Counted from the stretch's first letter, positions 8,165 to 16,822 are shown. The stretch is DNA of 64,000 nucleotides from Devosia ureilytica (GCF_024273195.1 NZ_JAMZCU010000008.1:1-64000); one strand, 5' to 3'. Translations and numbers: made by a program. The notes: generated by a model not told the origin, from the sequence alone.

Positions 8165-8457
8165 TGGCCGAACCCAAGGAAGTGCATTCGCCCCAGGTCG
8201 CCAAAATCGACTATATGGTCGATGAGAACGCCGCCAAACTCGATGTGCCCGATGGTTCTGGGCTCAAGGTCGCCGGGGAACATGACGAGACTGTCGGATC
8301 GACCGGCCCGACCAATTGGTGGCTCTATGGGCTTGGGGCCCTCGCCATCATCATTGCCATTTTGTTGGTGATGCAGATTTTCTCGGGCGCCCCCGGCACT
8401 GACATGCAGCCGGGCACGCCTACATCGGCCCCGGTAACGGAAACCCCGGCGCAATAA
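8164..8457 (+). CDS. Hypothetical single-pass membrane protein
   Basis: A 97-residue protein with a charged N-terminal half (about 1-55), one transmembrane helix (about 57-77, WLYGLGALAIIIAILLVM) and a short Pro/Thr-rich tail. Topology by charge suggests the N terminus is inside and the tail in the periplasm. It begins on the stop codon of the preceding 85-residue protein. The function is unknown. It ends in front of a hairpin shared with the convergent OmpA-like gene. Confidence 0.7.
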   Translation: MAEPKEVHSPQVAKIDYMVDENAAKLDVPDGSGLKVAGEHDETVGSTGPTNWWLYGLGALAIIIAILLVMQIFSGAPGTDMQPGTPTSAPVTETPAQ

Positions 8458-8458
8458 A

Positions 8459-8484
8459 AAGGCGCGACCCGTGGGCCGCGCCTT
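8459..8484. terminator. Bidirectional terminator between converging genes
   Basis: AAGGCGCG (8459-8466) pairs with CGCGCCTT (8477-8484), and the loop can extend the stem. On the minus strand it is followed by TTTTTATT, giving a good Rho-independent terminator for the OmpA-like gene. It may also stop the plus-strand pair. Confidence 0.8.
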
Positions 8485-8505
8485 GGTGCATTGATCGGGC
8501 CAGAC

Positions 8506-9171
8506 TTAGCCGCGGATTGGCGAAAGCTGGATTTCGACGCGGCGGTTCTGCGCGCGACCGGCCTCAGTGGCATTGGAGGCGACCGGGGCGGTTTCACCCT
8601 TGCCTTCAATATAGAAGCGGCGCTGGTCGATGCCCTGATTAGCAAGGATCGTGGCGACGGACACGGCGCGACGCTGGCTGAGCGAGAGGTTGTAGGCGTC
8701 ATCGCCCTGGCTGTCGGTGTGGCCATAGACGTCGACAATGGTCTTGTCGAACTTCTTGAGCACCAGGGCGACCGAGACCAGGGTCTGGTTGAACTGGGGC
8801 TGCACCGTCGACTGGTCGGTGGCGAAGGTGATGTTGGACGGCATGTTGAGAATGATCTGATCGCCAACGCGGGTGACCGAAACGCCGGTACCCTGAAGCT
8901 GGGCGCGCAGCTCGGCTTCCTGCTGGTCCATGTAATTGCCAATCGCCGCGCCGGTAAGGCCGCCAACGCCCGCGCCAATCAAGGCGCCAACGCGCGGGTC
9001 CCCGCCCACAGCAGCGCCGACAATGGCACCGGCAATGGCGCCGCCACCAGCACCAATCAAGCCGCCGCCAGCAGTGTTGGAGAGCTGGGACTGGCCCGTG
9101 TACGGGTTGGTGGTGGTGCAGGCGCTGAGCGCCAGCGTCGCGGCAAGGGCGACGAGAACCTTGGACTTCAT
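8506..9171 (-). CDS. OmpA-family outer membrane lipoprotein with glycine zipper (YiaD-like)
   Basis: A 221-residue lipoprotein. The signal peptide ends in the lipobox LSAC, with lipidated Cys18. Residues 34-85 are a glycine-zipper stretch (GGGLIGAGGGAIAGAIVGAAVGG and repeats) as in YMGG/YiaD proteins, and residues 105-215 form an OmpA peptidoglycan-binding domain with the GHTDSQGDDAYNLSLSQRR motif, whose Asp and Arg bind diaminopimelate. It should anchor the outer membrane to the wall. It has its own transcript ending at the hairpin at 8459-8484. Confidence 0.93.
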   Translation of the reverse strand: MKSKVLVALAATLALSACTTTNPYTGQSQLSNTAGGGLIGAGGGAIAGAIVGAAVGGDPRVGALIGAGVGGLTGAAIGNYMDQQEAELRAQLQGTGVSVTRVGDQIILNMPSNITFATDQSTVQPQFNQTLVSVALVLKKFDKTIVDVYGHTDSQGDDAYNLSLSQRRAVSVATILANQGIDQRRFYIEGKGETAPVASNATEAGRAQNRRVEIQLSPIRG

Positions 9172-9271
9172 GAGCTTCCCCCAAAAGGATTCGTGGTTGG
9201 TGGCCTTGTGTTGCCCTTGAATAAGGCAGGAGCGTGATGAGGGGAAGAGGATGAACCGGGGATGAATGAGG

Positions 9272-10042
9272 CTAGCTATTGGCCCAGCCGGCGTCGACCA
9301 GGAACTGCTGACCGGTGATCATGGCGCTGTCATCAGCCGCCAGGAACAAGGCCATGCGAGCGCAATCATCGGGCGAAAGCGTTTGCGGCAGGGCCTGGAT
9401 GCGTTTGACTTCGGCGATAGCCTTGGCATCGACCCACAGGTCCAGCTGGCGCTGCGTCATGATGGCGCCGGGCACCAGGGTGTTGACGCGAATGCCCGAG
9501 GCACCGAGTTCGCGCGCCATGGCCCGGGTCAGGCCATGCGCCGCCGCCTTGGCGGTTTCGTACACCGGCAGGCTCGGCGTCATGATCATCCAGCTGATCG
9601 AACCATAATTGATGATCGACCCCCTGCCCGCCTTGACCATGCCCGGCGCTACGGACTGGATGGCAAAGAACGCGTGCTTGAGATTGACGGCCATGCGCTC
9701 GTCCCACTCGTCGGGGGTCACGTCGGCCCATTGGTGACGCTGGTCGTGGGCGGCATTGTTGACAAGCACCAGGGCATCGCCGTGGAGGCGGGCAAATTCG
9801 GCAATGGCCGACTGGTAGGACGAAATATCGGTGACATCGCAGGGGATGAAATGCACGGAATTGCCGGTGTGCCTGAGTTCAGACACCAGCGCCGCGCCGG
9901 CCTCCTGGGCAATATCGACAAAGCCCACCTTTGCCCCCTGCGCGGCAAAGGCCCGAACCATGGCCTCGCCAATGCCGGAAGCGCCACCAGAGATGACGAC
10001 GGGACAATCCTTGAGGCTGGGATAGGCGGCAAAGCGGGTCAT
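9272..10042 (-). CDS. SDR family NAD(P)-dependent oxidoreductase
   Basis: A 256-residue classical short-chain dehydrogenase. The N-terminal cofactor motif is GGASGIGE (TGxxxGxG type), NNAAH follows in the middle, and the catalytic Ser and YxxxK are in NYGSISW and YETAK. VDAGW near the C terminus is typical of the family. An acidic residue after the second beta strand (FVDIA) favours NAD over NADP. The substrate cannot be assigned; sugar or polyol dehydrogenases are the nearest by feel. It is monocistronic. Confidence 0.9.
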   Translation of the reverse strand: MTRFAAYPSLKDCPVVISGGASGIGEAMVRAFAAQGAKVGFVDIAQEAGAALVSELRHTGNSVHFIPCDVTDISSYQSAIAEFARLHGDALVLVNNAAHDQRHQWADVTPDEWDERMAVNLKHAFFAIQSVAPGMVKAGRGSIINYGSISWMIMTPSLPVYETAKAAAHGLTRAMARELGASGIRVNTLVPGAIMTQRQLDLWVDAKAIAEVKRIQALPQTLSPDDCARMALFLAADDSAMITGQQFLVDAGWANS

Positions 10043-10160
10043 GAGTGGGGGCGTCCAGGGCGGAGAAATACGATGCGCTCAGTTAAACCAACGGGAGTCC
10101 GTCCGGCAAGGCCAAAGACGTACGTACCTCAAATTGATCTGGAGATGGAATGCTCTTTAT

Positions 10161-10187
10161 GGCGGGGGACGTTCACGTCCGCCCTTT
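10161..10187. terminator. Hairpin downstream of the acyltransferase-like gene
   Basis: GGCGGGGGACGT (10161-10172) can pair, with a two-base bulge, with ACGTCCGCC (10175-10183) around a TC loop. On the plus strand it is followed by CTTTTCTG. On the minus strand, where the neighbouring gene ends at 10195, there is no U tract. It may be a terminator of an unseen plus-strand transcript, or an mRNA end stabiliser. Confidence 0.35.
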
Positions 10188-10194
10188 TCTGTTC

Positions 10195-11520
10195 TTAATG
10201 CAAGCGCTCGACGGCGGGCGCCATGGTATGCGGGGTCACGTCACGGCGCTCGACTTGTTCGAGCAAGGACATGACCTTATCGACATTGTCGAGATGGCGC
10301 TGCTCCATGGAGAAGTTGAGCGTGACGTATTCGCGACCGGGACAGAAGGTGCAGATATTCACCTCGGTATGCCAGGCGCCGCAATAGAGCGGCTCGACCA
10401 TGCCATGGGTCATGGGGCCATAGGTGCGGTGGGGCGGCACGAGGGTCAGCACGATGTGGGTGCCACCGTTGAAGCGCCAGAAGCGCTTGTTGGGCAGGAA
10501 GGGGAAGACGCGGTTGACCGCGCGCATGGCCTTGAACATCGAGTTGATAACGACCTGGAAGGACGTGATGTCTTTCTGCTCGATGCCCGCCACAGTATTG
10601 TCGACGGCGCGCACATAATCGACGAAGTCTTCCATGACGGTAAACTTCGCCTCAAGGGCGCGGACGCGGAAGAAGTCGTCGTCGGTATTGTTTCGCTTGG
10701 TGTCGAGCATGGTGTAATTGGCGCCGATCACCTTTTTACTCATCGATTTTTCGGCGCCCTCGCCGTTGAGTGCGTGCGTAACCAAGGCGAACATCAGCGA
10801 GCGCTGGCGCACGCCGAGCTTGTTGGCCAGCTGGCGCAGGCGATGACGCTCGATGGCGAGGGTCCGAAAGCCCCAGGGCTGTTCCTTGGGCGCCAGTATA
10901 TTGGCCAGGACCAGATAGATGAACGTGGTGAGACCGCCGCGCAGCGCGCTTTTGAGGCGATCAGACCAGGGGAGCTTATTGCCCTTGTCGGACTGCACGC
11001 CATGACTGGCGGAAGCCGAACGGGTGAGGAGGGCTGAATCAGAGCCCTCGAGCAGGGCATGGCTGGAGCGTACCTGCAGGATGGCCGCGCGCCCCTGGGC
11101 ATCGGGACCGTCGCGCCGTACGGCAGCCATGACGCGGAACAGCGGCAGGTCCTTGCTCTCGAAAATGTCGGAGGACTTGCTCAGCCATTTGTCGGGATAG
11201 CCGTCGAAATCATCGACCACCTCCACCGAGGTGATCGCATCGAGCATATGCTTTGGAAAGGGCTGGCCGGGCTGGGCGCCAACAAAGCCATGGGTCAGCT
11301 GCGGCGCCAGGGCGATCATTTCGGCGACCATATTGCCCAGGCGGTCCTTGTCATAACTTTGGGTGGAGAAGGCGGTGAAGAACACCGTGTCCCGACCCTC
11401 GTAGAGGAACCACTGAAAATCGGTGAACAGGGCCTGCGGATTGCGTTCAACGGCCGCATGGGCCAGCGCCAGAGCATCGGTCTGCTCACCGGCGAAACTG
11501 GAAGACGAAAAACTCTTCAC
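10195..11520 (-). CDS. Acyltransferase-fold protein with degenerate WS/DGAT motif, unknown function
   Basis: A 441-residue protein that I compare with wax ester synthase/DGAT and NRPS condensation folds. SHALLEG, about 170 residues in, sits where these enzymes have HHxxxDG; the second His is kept, the first is Ser and the Asp is Glu. LGVRQRSLMFALVTHAL resembles the NDVV helix, and the C-terminal NFSMEQRHLDNVDKV region the end of the fold. A GTG start at 11520 follows GGGGGGAG with eight-base spacing; a frame reaching 11568 has no comparable site. It is divergent from hemA. The assignment is fold-level only, and the substrate is unknown. Confidence 0.55.
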   Translation of the reverse strand: MKSFSSSSFAGEQTDALALAHAAVERNPQALFTDFQWFLYEGRDTVFFTAFSTQSYDKDRLGNMVAEMIALAPQLTHGFVGAQPGQPFPKHMLDAITSVEVVDDFDGYPDKWLSKSSDIFESKDLPLFRVMAAVRRDGPDAQGRAAILQVRSSHALLEGSDSALLTRSASASHGVQSDKGNKLPWSDRLKSALRGGLTTFIYLVLANILAPKEQPWGFRTLAIERHRLRQLANKLGVRQRSLMFALVTHALNGEGAEKSMSKKVIGANYTMLDTKRNNTDDDFFRVRALEAKFTVMEDFVDYVRAVDNTVAGIEQKDITSFQVVINSMFKAMRAVNRVFPFLPNKRFWRFNGGTHIVLTLVPPHRTYGPMTHGMVEPLYCGAWHTEVNICTFCPGREYVTLNFSMEQRHLDNVDKVMSLLEQVERRDVTPHTMAPAVERLH

Positions 11521-11811
11521 AACACAACTCCCCCCAAATTCCCTCGCGCTCCCCCCGGAACCAGTCAATCTAAGCGCAGTATTGGCAGCCTCGCAACAGA
11601 TTGGCGAAGGACCGGTTAATCTTGGGAAAAGCGGGGTTCAGGCCAACTGTGTCTACTTGAGCGCCCCTGGCCGGCCCGGTCGCCGTTCTAGGTCCAAGTG
11701 CGGATGGGACCTTTGCCCATTGGCGAATACGCCGACGCACATTAGAATAGCTCTCAAAGATCAGACCCGACCCTATGCAAACCAATGGGTTAGGCAAAAG
11801 CACGCGTCGAA

Positions 11812-11825
11812 TTGACCTATATCAA
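11812..11825. promoter_or_regulatory. FNR/FixK-type box upstream of hemA
   Basis: TTGACCTATATCAA fits the FNR/FnrL/FixK consensus TTGAT-N4-ATCAA with one deviation in the left arm. It lies 84 bp upstream of the hemA start. Oxygen-dependent control of hemA by FnrL or FixK relatives is known in other alphaproteobacteria, so anaerobic or microaerobic control is a reasonable inference. Confidence 0.65.
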
Positions 11826-11908
11826 TGCCGCGCCGCAGGGATTAGTTAGAGCCAATTGAGCCAGGATCAGCGGCTGTGCCGATCCAGCGCGCGCAAAGGA
11901 ACGGCCCA

Positions 11909-13189
11909 ATGGACTACCGTGGAATTTTCGAGGATGCAGTGGACACGCTGCGCTCAGAAAAGCGCTATCGCGTCTTCGCAGACCTCGAACGCATTGCGGG
12001 CCGCTTTCCCCGCGCGCTCTACCGCGATGACGCCGACAATGCGCGCGAAATTACCATCTGGTGTTCCAACGACTATCTGGGCATGGGCCAGCACGAAAAG
12101 GTCGTGCAGGCGATGCAGCAGACCGCCGGAGCCATGGGCGTGGGCGCCGGTGGCACCCGCAATATTTCGGGCACCAACCGTCCGCTGGTCGAGCTGGAGC
12201 GTTCGCTTGCCGATCTGCACCGCAAGGAAGCGGCGCTGGTGTTCACCTCCGGCTTTGTTTCCAACGAGGCGGGAATTTCCACCATCGCGCGGCTGTTGCC
12301 CGATTGCGTGATCTTTTCCGACCAGCTCAACCATGCCTCGATGATCCAGGGCGTGCGCCAGAGCGGCATGGAAAAGAAGATCTTCCGGCACAATGACGTG
12401 GCGCATTTGCGCGAACTCCTGAGCCAGGTGGACCGCAAGCGGCCCAAGCTGATCACTTTTGAAAGCGTCTATTCGATGGATGGCGATATCGCCCCCATCA
12501 AGGAAATCTGTGACCTGGCCGAAGAGTTCGGCGCGCTGACCTATATCGATGAAGTCCACGCAGTGGGCATGTACGGCCCGCGCGGCGGCGGCATTGCCGA
12601 GCGCGAAGGGCTGATGGAGCGCATCGACGTCATCGAGGGCACGCTGGCCAAGGGCTTTGGCGTGATGGGCGGTTATATCGCGGCCAATCGCGCTGTCATC
12701 GACGCGGTTCGGTCCTATGCGCCCGAATTCATCTTCACCACCGCCCTGCCCCCGGCGCTATGCGCAGCAGCGCGCGCCTCAATCGAGCATCTGAAGGGCA
12801 ATGGCGAAGAGCGGTTGATGCACCAGCGCCAGGCGCGGCTGACCAAGGCTATCCTGGCCGATGCCGGCCTGCCGGTGATGGATACCCAGACCCATATCGT
12901 GCCGCTGATCGTGGGCGATGCCCGCGCCGTCAAGGCAGCAAGCGACATGCTGCTCGACAAGCACAATATCTATATCCAGCCGATCAATTACCCGACCGTG
13001 CCAAAGGGCACGGAGCGGCTGCGCATCACCCCGACGCCGCTGCATACCGACGAGATGATCTTTGAATTGCGCCACGCACTGGTGAGCGTCTGGACCAGCC
13101 TGGAGCTGCCGCGCGAGGCGATCAATCCGGCGATAACGGCGAGCAAGCTGACCTCGGGCGACCTGACGCTGCCCAGCCTGGGCGGCTGA
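11909..13189 (+). CDS. hemA: 5-aminolevulinate synthase
   Basis: A PLP enzyme that condenses glycine and succinyl-CoA to 5-aminolevulinate, the first step of haem synthesis by the C4 route of alphaproteobacteria. The length is 426 residues. Motifs are complete: [20 protein letters not shown] (glycine-rich substrate loop), [19 protein letters not shown], and TLAKGFG with the PLP lysine at 248, the same number as in the Rhodobacter capsulatus enzyme. The ATG at 11909 was chosen over a frame starting at 11876 because the family begins MDY. An FNR-type box lies upstream. Confidence 0.97.
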   Translation: MDYRGIFEDAVDTLRSEKRYRVFADLERIAGRFPRALYRDDADNAREITIWCSNDYLGMGQHEKVVQAMQQTAGAMGVGAGGTRNISGTNRPLVELERSLADLHRKEAALVFTSGFVSNEAGISTIARLLPDCVIFSDQLNHASMIQGVRQSGMEKKIFRHNDVAHLRELLSQVDRKRPKLITFESVYSMDGDIAPIKEICDLAEEFGALTYIDEVHAVGMYGPRGGGIAEREGLMERIDVIEGTLAKGFGVMGGYIAANRAVIDAVRSYAPEFIFTTALPPALCAAARASIEHLKGNGEERLMHQRQARLTKAILADAGLPVMDTQTHIVPLIVGDARAVKAASDMLLDKHNIYIQPINYPTVPKGTERLRITPTPLHTDEMIFELRHALVSVWTSLELPREAINPAITASKLTSGDLTLPSLGG

Positions 13190-13218
13190 GGGCAATTCGA
13201 CTCGACATGCTTTTGGTC

Positions 13219-13267
13219 TCTTGGGTCTTGGGTCTTGGGTCTTGGGTCTTGGGTCTTGGGTCTTCGG
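13219..13267. repeat. Seven-base tandem repeat (TCTTGGG)6
   Basis: Six perfect copies of TCTTGGG run from 13219 to 13260, followed by one altered copy TCTTCGG. The array lies between hemA and the flavodoxin gene, 30 bp past the hemA stop. Seven-base units are prone to slippage, so copy number may vary between isolates. Confidence 0.95.
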
Positions 13268-13376
13268 GCAAACCTAGGCGGCGTTCCCAAAACTATCCCG
13301 GACTGATTTGACCGATATCAAGACGGGCGAGGCAATCTGGGACTATCATGCTTCCAAAGCGTAGGGAGCATGCGCC

Positions 13377-13856
13377 ATGTCCATACTCATCGTCTACGAC
13401 AGCATTTTCGGCAATACCGGCCAGATCGCCCGCGCCATGGCAGAGGCCCTGGCGCAAACCGGCCCGGTAAAACTTGCCTCGGTGCAGGAGGCAAGGGACC
13501 TCGATCCGTCGCGTTACAATCTGCTGATCATCGGGTCGCCGACCCGTGGCTTCCGGCCAACGCCTGAAATCCAGGAATTTGCCTGTCGGTCCGACCTGCC
13601 CAAAACTGCCGCTGTCTTTGACACTCGCATCAACCTCGACACCATTAACCCAGCACCCCTGCGCTGGGTGGTCCAGGCCGGGGGCTACGCAGCTGAACGC
13701 CTGCACAGGGAACTGGCCGACCAGGGCTGCACGGTTATCGGGCCCCCGGGAGAGTTCGTTGTCGAGGGTCAGGAAGGGCCGCTGCGCGAGGGTGAACTTG
13801 AGCGCGCCGCTGACTGGGCGAGAGGCATTGCGGCCCAGGCCAAAACGGCAGACTGA
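13377..13856 (+). CDS. Flavodoxin family protein
   Basis: A 159-residue single-domain flavodoxin-like protein. The FMN phosphate-binding loop is SIFGNTGQIA (residues 9-18). IIGSPTRGFRPTPE forms the second loop expected next to the isoalloxazine ring. It lacks the typical acidic surface of electron-carrier flavodoxins, so it could be an NAD(P)H:quinone-type or regulatory flavoprotein. The place after hemA invites comparison with HemG, a flavodoxin-like protoporphyrinogen oxidase, but no HemG-specific insertion is visible. It is separated from hemA by 187 bp and a tandem repeat. Confidence 0.82.
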   Translation: MSILIVYDSIFGNTGQIARAMAEALAQTGPVKLASVQEARDLDPSRYNLLIIGSPTRGFRPTPEIQEFACRSDLPKTAAVFDTRINLDTINPAPLRWVVQAGGYAAERLHRELADQGCTVIGPPGEFVVEGQEGPLREGELERAADWARGIAAQAKTAD

Positions 13857-13925
13857 ACGCACGCGAGATAATTGTGCCTTCGCCCGACCGCGCTATAGTG
13901 GTCACCTCGACGCGCGGAGGTGGAC

Positions 13926-15341
13926 ATGGTCCGATCTGTAGTTGCGATAGGCGGCCTGCTGCTGGCAGGGCTGGCGACAATAGCGGCAATGCCGCCCGCG
14001 CTGGCGCAAGACGCCTGCGGGTTTCCCATCCGGTCCCTGGCACTGGCCGTCGCCCGTGACCGATTGGAGCTTCCACCTATCCAGGCGCGCCGCTTCGGCG
14101 CACGGGCGCTCTATCTCGGTCTGCAATATGGCACTCAACCCGACGACGAGCTTGATCGCTTATTGGCCGAGGCGGTCGAAGGTCGCGTGCATGGCGCGGC
14201 GGATCTCGATTTTGCCTGGCGTGTCCAACGCGACGGGCTGGAAGACGCGATAGCTACGCTGGGTGATGACGCGCTGAAACAAGCGATCGACACCGGTCGG
14301 CCGTCATCGATCCGGGCCCTTATTGCTGCGGGAGAGGCCGACGCCGTAATGGCGGCCATTGCCACCCTGCCCCAGGGCAACCAATTTGGCCTCGGGCAAA
14401 CGGCGGTGACGGTGACATTCGACCTGCCCGACGAGAAAAAGGCCGAGCTGGCAGCGTTGGCGGCCGCGCACGACCTGTCCTGGCTTGCGGCGGGTTTTGT
14501 CGCTGCCCAGGACAATCCCGAGGCATGGTCGGACCATATCGATGGCATGAGCACCGAGGACCTGGACGAATTGGCTTCGGTCTGGAGCCGACTCCCGGCA
14601 TTTAACGGCAATCCCATTCTCACCCGCAGTACGGCGCTGCAGGGCCCCGAGGACCAGGTCGTGCGCGAGGCCATCCGCATGGTGTCGCACGCCGCAGCGC
14701 TGCAGCCGGAAATCTCGTTTCTCATGACCTTTCTCGAGCAGACAGGCGCCAGCCAAGAAGCGGCCGAAGTCGCCAAGACGCTGATCAAGCGGTTCGAGAA
14801 TGGCGATCTGGCGGCAACCGGCCCGCTCGACGCCGGCTGGCTGGCCACACTCGAACTGTTCAACAAAGTCGGTTTCGATGCTGATCGCTTGCGCCCGCTA
14901 TTCGGGCCTGCCGATTATGGTCTCAACCGTGCCGGTCGCGACACCGCCGGTGACATTCTCGATTGGATCGTCGCCGTTGACGCGCTCACGCCTTACCTCA
15001 ACGATGGCGCGGATCTGCCAGCAAGCGCACCGAGCCACCTGTCCTCCGCCTTTACGGAGTGGGACCGATGGCTGACACTGGCGCAGGCGGTGAATTCGGA
15101 CCCGACGACGGCCGTCTCAACGGCCACGGATGCAGATCGAGCGATCTTGGCCGAGCTATTGCTTGCTGCCGACGACTATGACCTGCTTGTCCAATTGCTT
15201 GAAAGCGCCCCCGTGACGCTGGAAAGTGTGCGCATGGCTGACGATCTCGCGGCCCGACTCGACCGCCTTTACTCCGCCCACCTCTGGCACGAGGGCGAGG
15301 CCCCCCTTCTTGCAGGGCAGGCCCTGTTCAAGTTCGATTGA
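13926..15341 (+). CDS. Secreted or periplasmic protein of unknown function
   Basis: A 471-residue protein with a signal peptide (residues 1-27, ending ALAQD) and no domain I recognise. Two early cues are visible: a conserved-looking Cys near residue 31 and a mostly helical sequence of leucine- and alanine-rich segments that resembles repeat proteins. The ATG at 13926 follows GGAGG by five bases. It ends about 200 bp before the tandem repeat array. It is on its own strand away from its neighbours and probably monocistronic. Confidence 0.72.
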   Translation: MVRSVVAIGGLLLAGLATIAAMPPALAQDACGFPIRSLALAVARDRLELPPIQARRFGARALYLGLQYGTQPDDELDRLLAEAVEGRVHGAADLDFAWRVQRDGLEDAIATLGDDALKQAIDTGRPSSIRALIAAGEADAVMAAIATLPQGNQFGLGQTAVTVTFDLPDEKKAELAALAAAHDLSWLAAGFVAAQDNPEAWSDHIDGMSTEDLDELASVWSRLPAFNGNPILTRSTALQGPEDQVVREAIRMVSHAAALQPEISFLMTFLEQTGASQEAAEVAKTLIKRFENGDLAATGPLDAGWLATLELFNKVGFDADRLRPLFGPADYGLNRAGRDTAGDILDWIVAVDALTPYLNDGADLPASAPSHLSSAFTEWDRWLTLAQAVNSDPTTAVSTATDADRAILAELLLAADDYDLLVQLLESAPVTLESVRMADDLAARLDRLYSAHLWHEGEAPLLAGQALFKFD

Positions 15342-15540
15342 GTGTGGTTTCCGGCCAACACCGGTGGAAACAGGCGCTGATCGAGGAGAACAATCCCCGT
15401 GGGCCCATCATGGGGATGACGTCGTCAAGTGAAGTGCCCCGGGGCAAGCCCAAGGTGATGCGCCGTGAGTGTCGGCAAGCCGTGTTGCAGCGGGTCTTGA
15501 AGACAAATGCTGCTGGAGTTGAGTTGCTGCTCGCGCGCCA
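15342..15540. other. Gap with no recognised feature
   Basis: About 200 bases between the secreted protein gene and the tandem repeat array. No open frame with a ribosome binding site and no RNA gene is visible. It leads directly into a degenerate copy of the array. Confidence 0.5.
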
Positions 15541-15905
15541 GCTCGCCATTCGACCGCCACGCCACCCCAGGTCTCGTGGCCTCCTCGCCTCCGATCACGC
15601 CACTGGCGTGCACGGCCCTGCGGGACGGGTCGGAGTCTCATGGCCTTCTTCGCTAAAATCGCTCCACTGGAGCGATTTCTTTACGCTACCTCGCCCTTCG
15701 ACCCTAGGTCCCATGGCCTGCTTCGCTAAAATCGCTCCACGGGAGCGATTTCTTTACGCTACCTCGCCCTTCGACCCTAGGTCCCATGGCCTTCTTCGCT
15801 AAAATCGCTCCACTGGAGCGATTTCTTTACGCTACCTCGCCATTCGACCCTAGGTCCCATGGCCTTCTTCGCTAAAATCGCTCCACTGGAGCGATTTCTT
15901 TACGC
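15541..15905. repeat. Tandem array of a 73-bp unit with an internal palindrome
   Basis: Units start at 15639, 15712, 15785 and 15858, an exact 73-base period; the last is cut short by the stop codon of the next gene. Each unit holds the palindrome AAATCGCTCC-ACN-GGAGCGATTT. A diverged copy precedes them: CTCGCCATTCGACC at 15542-15555 is repeated at 15837-15850, and its palindrome CACGCC-ACT-GGCGTG (15596-15610) keeps the same loop. The palindrome is the same type as that at 13-37 and 92-116, where both arms have changed together. Confidence 0.92.
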
Positions 15906-16540
15906 TACGAAGTCAGTACGATGCGCAGTAGGTCGGCGGTGTTGCGGGCGCCGAGTTTTTCCATAACGCGGGCGCGGTGGACTTCGATGGTGCGAGGGGA
16001 GATGCCCAGTTCGCGGCCCGCTTCCTTGTTGGACTGGCCATTGGTGATCAATTGGAGCACTTCGCGCTCACGTGGTGTGAGTTGGGCGAAGCCGCGCACT
16101 TCGACCGGGCGGGTGCCGGCCTGCATGGCGCCCAGGTGCACATCCTTGCGCAGCGCGTCGCGGACGACAGTGAGCAGGAGTTCGCTATTGATCGGCTTGG
16201 CCAGCACATCGGTAGCGCCCAGCTTCATGGCTGTGACGGCGGCGGTGACCTCGGGCATATTGGCCAGCATGACCACGGGCGTACCCACCCGCAGGGCCTT
16301 GACGCGCCGCAGGATCGCCAGGCCGCTTTCCTGGCCCTGATCGAGATTGGCCACCACCACATCGGGCCGGCGCCGTTCCATGGCCACCACGAAATGGGCC
16401 GGCTCAAGCGAGAAAGCGGTCTGAAAGCCTTCAAGACGGAACAGCACGCTGAGCGCCTCGCAGGTTCCCGGATCGGGATCGACGATATGGACCAGACGGT
16501 CGCGATTGAGAAAGGCGTGGTAATAGGTGTGCGTGTTCAT
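15905..16540 (-). CDS. FixJ/NarL-type regulator with a degenerate receiver domain
   Basis: A 211-residue regulator: receiver-like domain (about 16-130) and LuxR-type helix-turn-helix (about 147-205) with LTPREREVLQLITNGQSN and SPRTIEVHRARVMEKL intact. Aligned to FixJ, the phosphorylated Asp54 is Asn65 here (VVVANLD), the switch Thr is Ala (VVMLANM) and one acidic-pocket residue is Pro (VDPDP); only the Lys of AKP is kept. It should not accept phosphate in the normal way. The ATG at 16540 was chosen because residues from there begin the receiver; upstream starts lack a site. The hybrid kinase at 17437 is the likeliest partner. The stop codon lies in the last repeat unit. Confidence 0.9.
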   Translation of the reverse strand: MNTHTYYHAFLNRDRLVHIVDPDPGTCEALSVLFRLEGFQTAFSLEPAHFVVAMERRRPDVVVANLDQGQESGLAILRRVKALRVGTPVVMLANMPEVTAAVTAMKLGATDVLAKPINSELLLTVVRDALRKDVHLGAMQAGTRPVEVRGFAQLTPREREVLQLITNGQSNKEAGRELGISPRTIEVHRARVMEKLGARNTADLLRIVLTS

Positions 16541-16700
16541 GCCAAGAGCCCCTTCCGGCAAGTTCATCCCCGAACGGGACCAGCCTAAACATGCAACGGC
16601 CCGCTCGGCGGGACATGACATCGCGCCGCCGCCGCACCTCTGCCCAGGTGGTCCGCAAGTGTAGTTTGATCTAAGTGGTCGCGCCGTCCGATACGCAGAA

Positions 16701-16717
16701 CTACGTGGAATCCGTAG
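16701..16717. promoter_or_regulatory. Inverted repeat, possible operator of the regulator gene
   Basis: CTACG (16701-16705) and CGTAG (16713-16717) form a short dyad with a seven-base centre, 161 bp upstream of the regulator start. NarL/FixJ-type proteins bind dyads of this size, so autoregulation is possible. There is no independent support. Confidence 0.3.
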
Positions 16718-16798
16718 GATGCACTACCTACATTTAAGGTATATTTTCTTCTACATCGTCCGTCAATGACTATATTCCTACAGACGGCGTACAAGAAA

Positions 16799-16820
16799 GC
16801 CGGCATTGCTGCCGGCCTTT
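16799..16820 (-). terminator. Terminator of mscL
   Basis: GCCGGCA (16799-16805) and TGCCGGC (16810-16816) form a perfect 7-bp stem with loop TTGC. On the minus strand TTTCTTG follows the stem, a modest U tract for mscL. On the plus strand CTTTTG follows, so it may work both ways. Confidence 0.75.
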
Positions 16821-16822
16821 TG

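Noticed and set aside
15639-15905. Possible CRISPR array
   Set aside because: Units are contiguous 73-base copies without unique spacers, and the palindrome is part of the unit. There are no cas genes.
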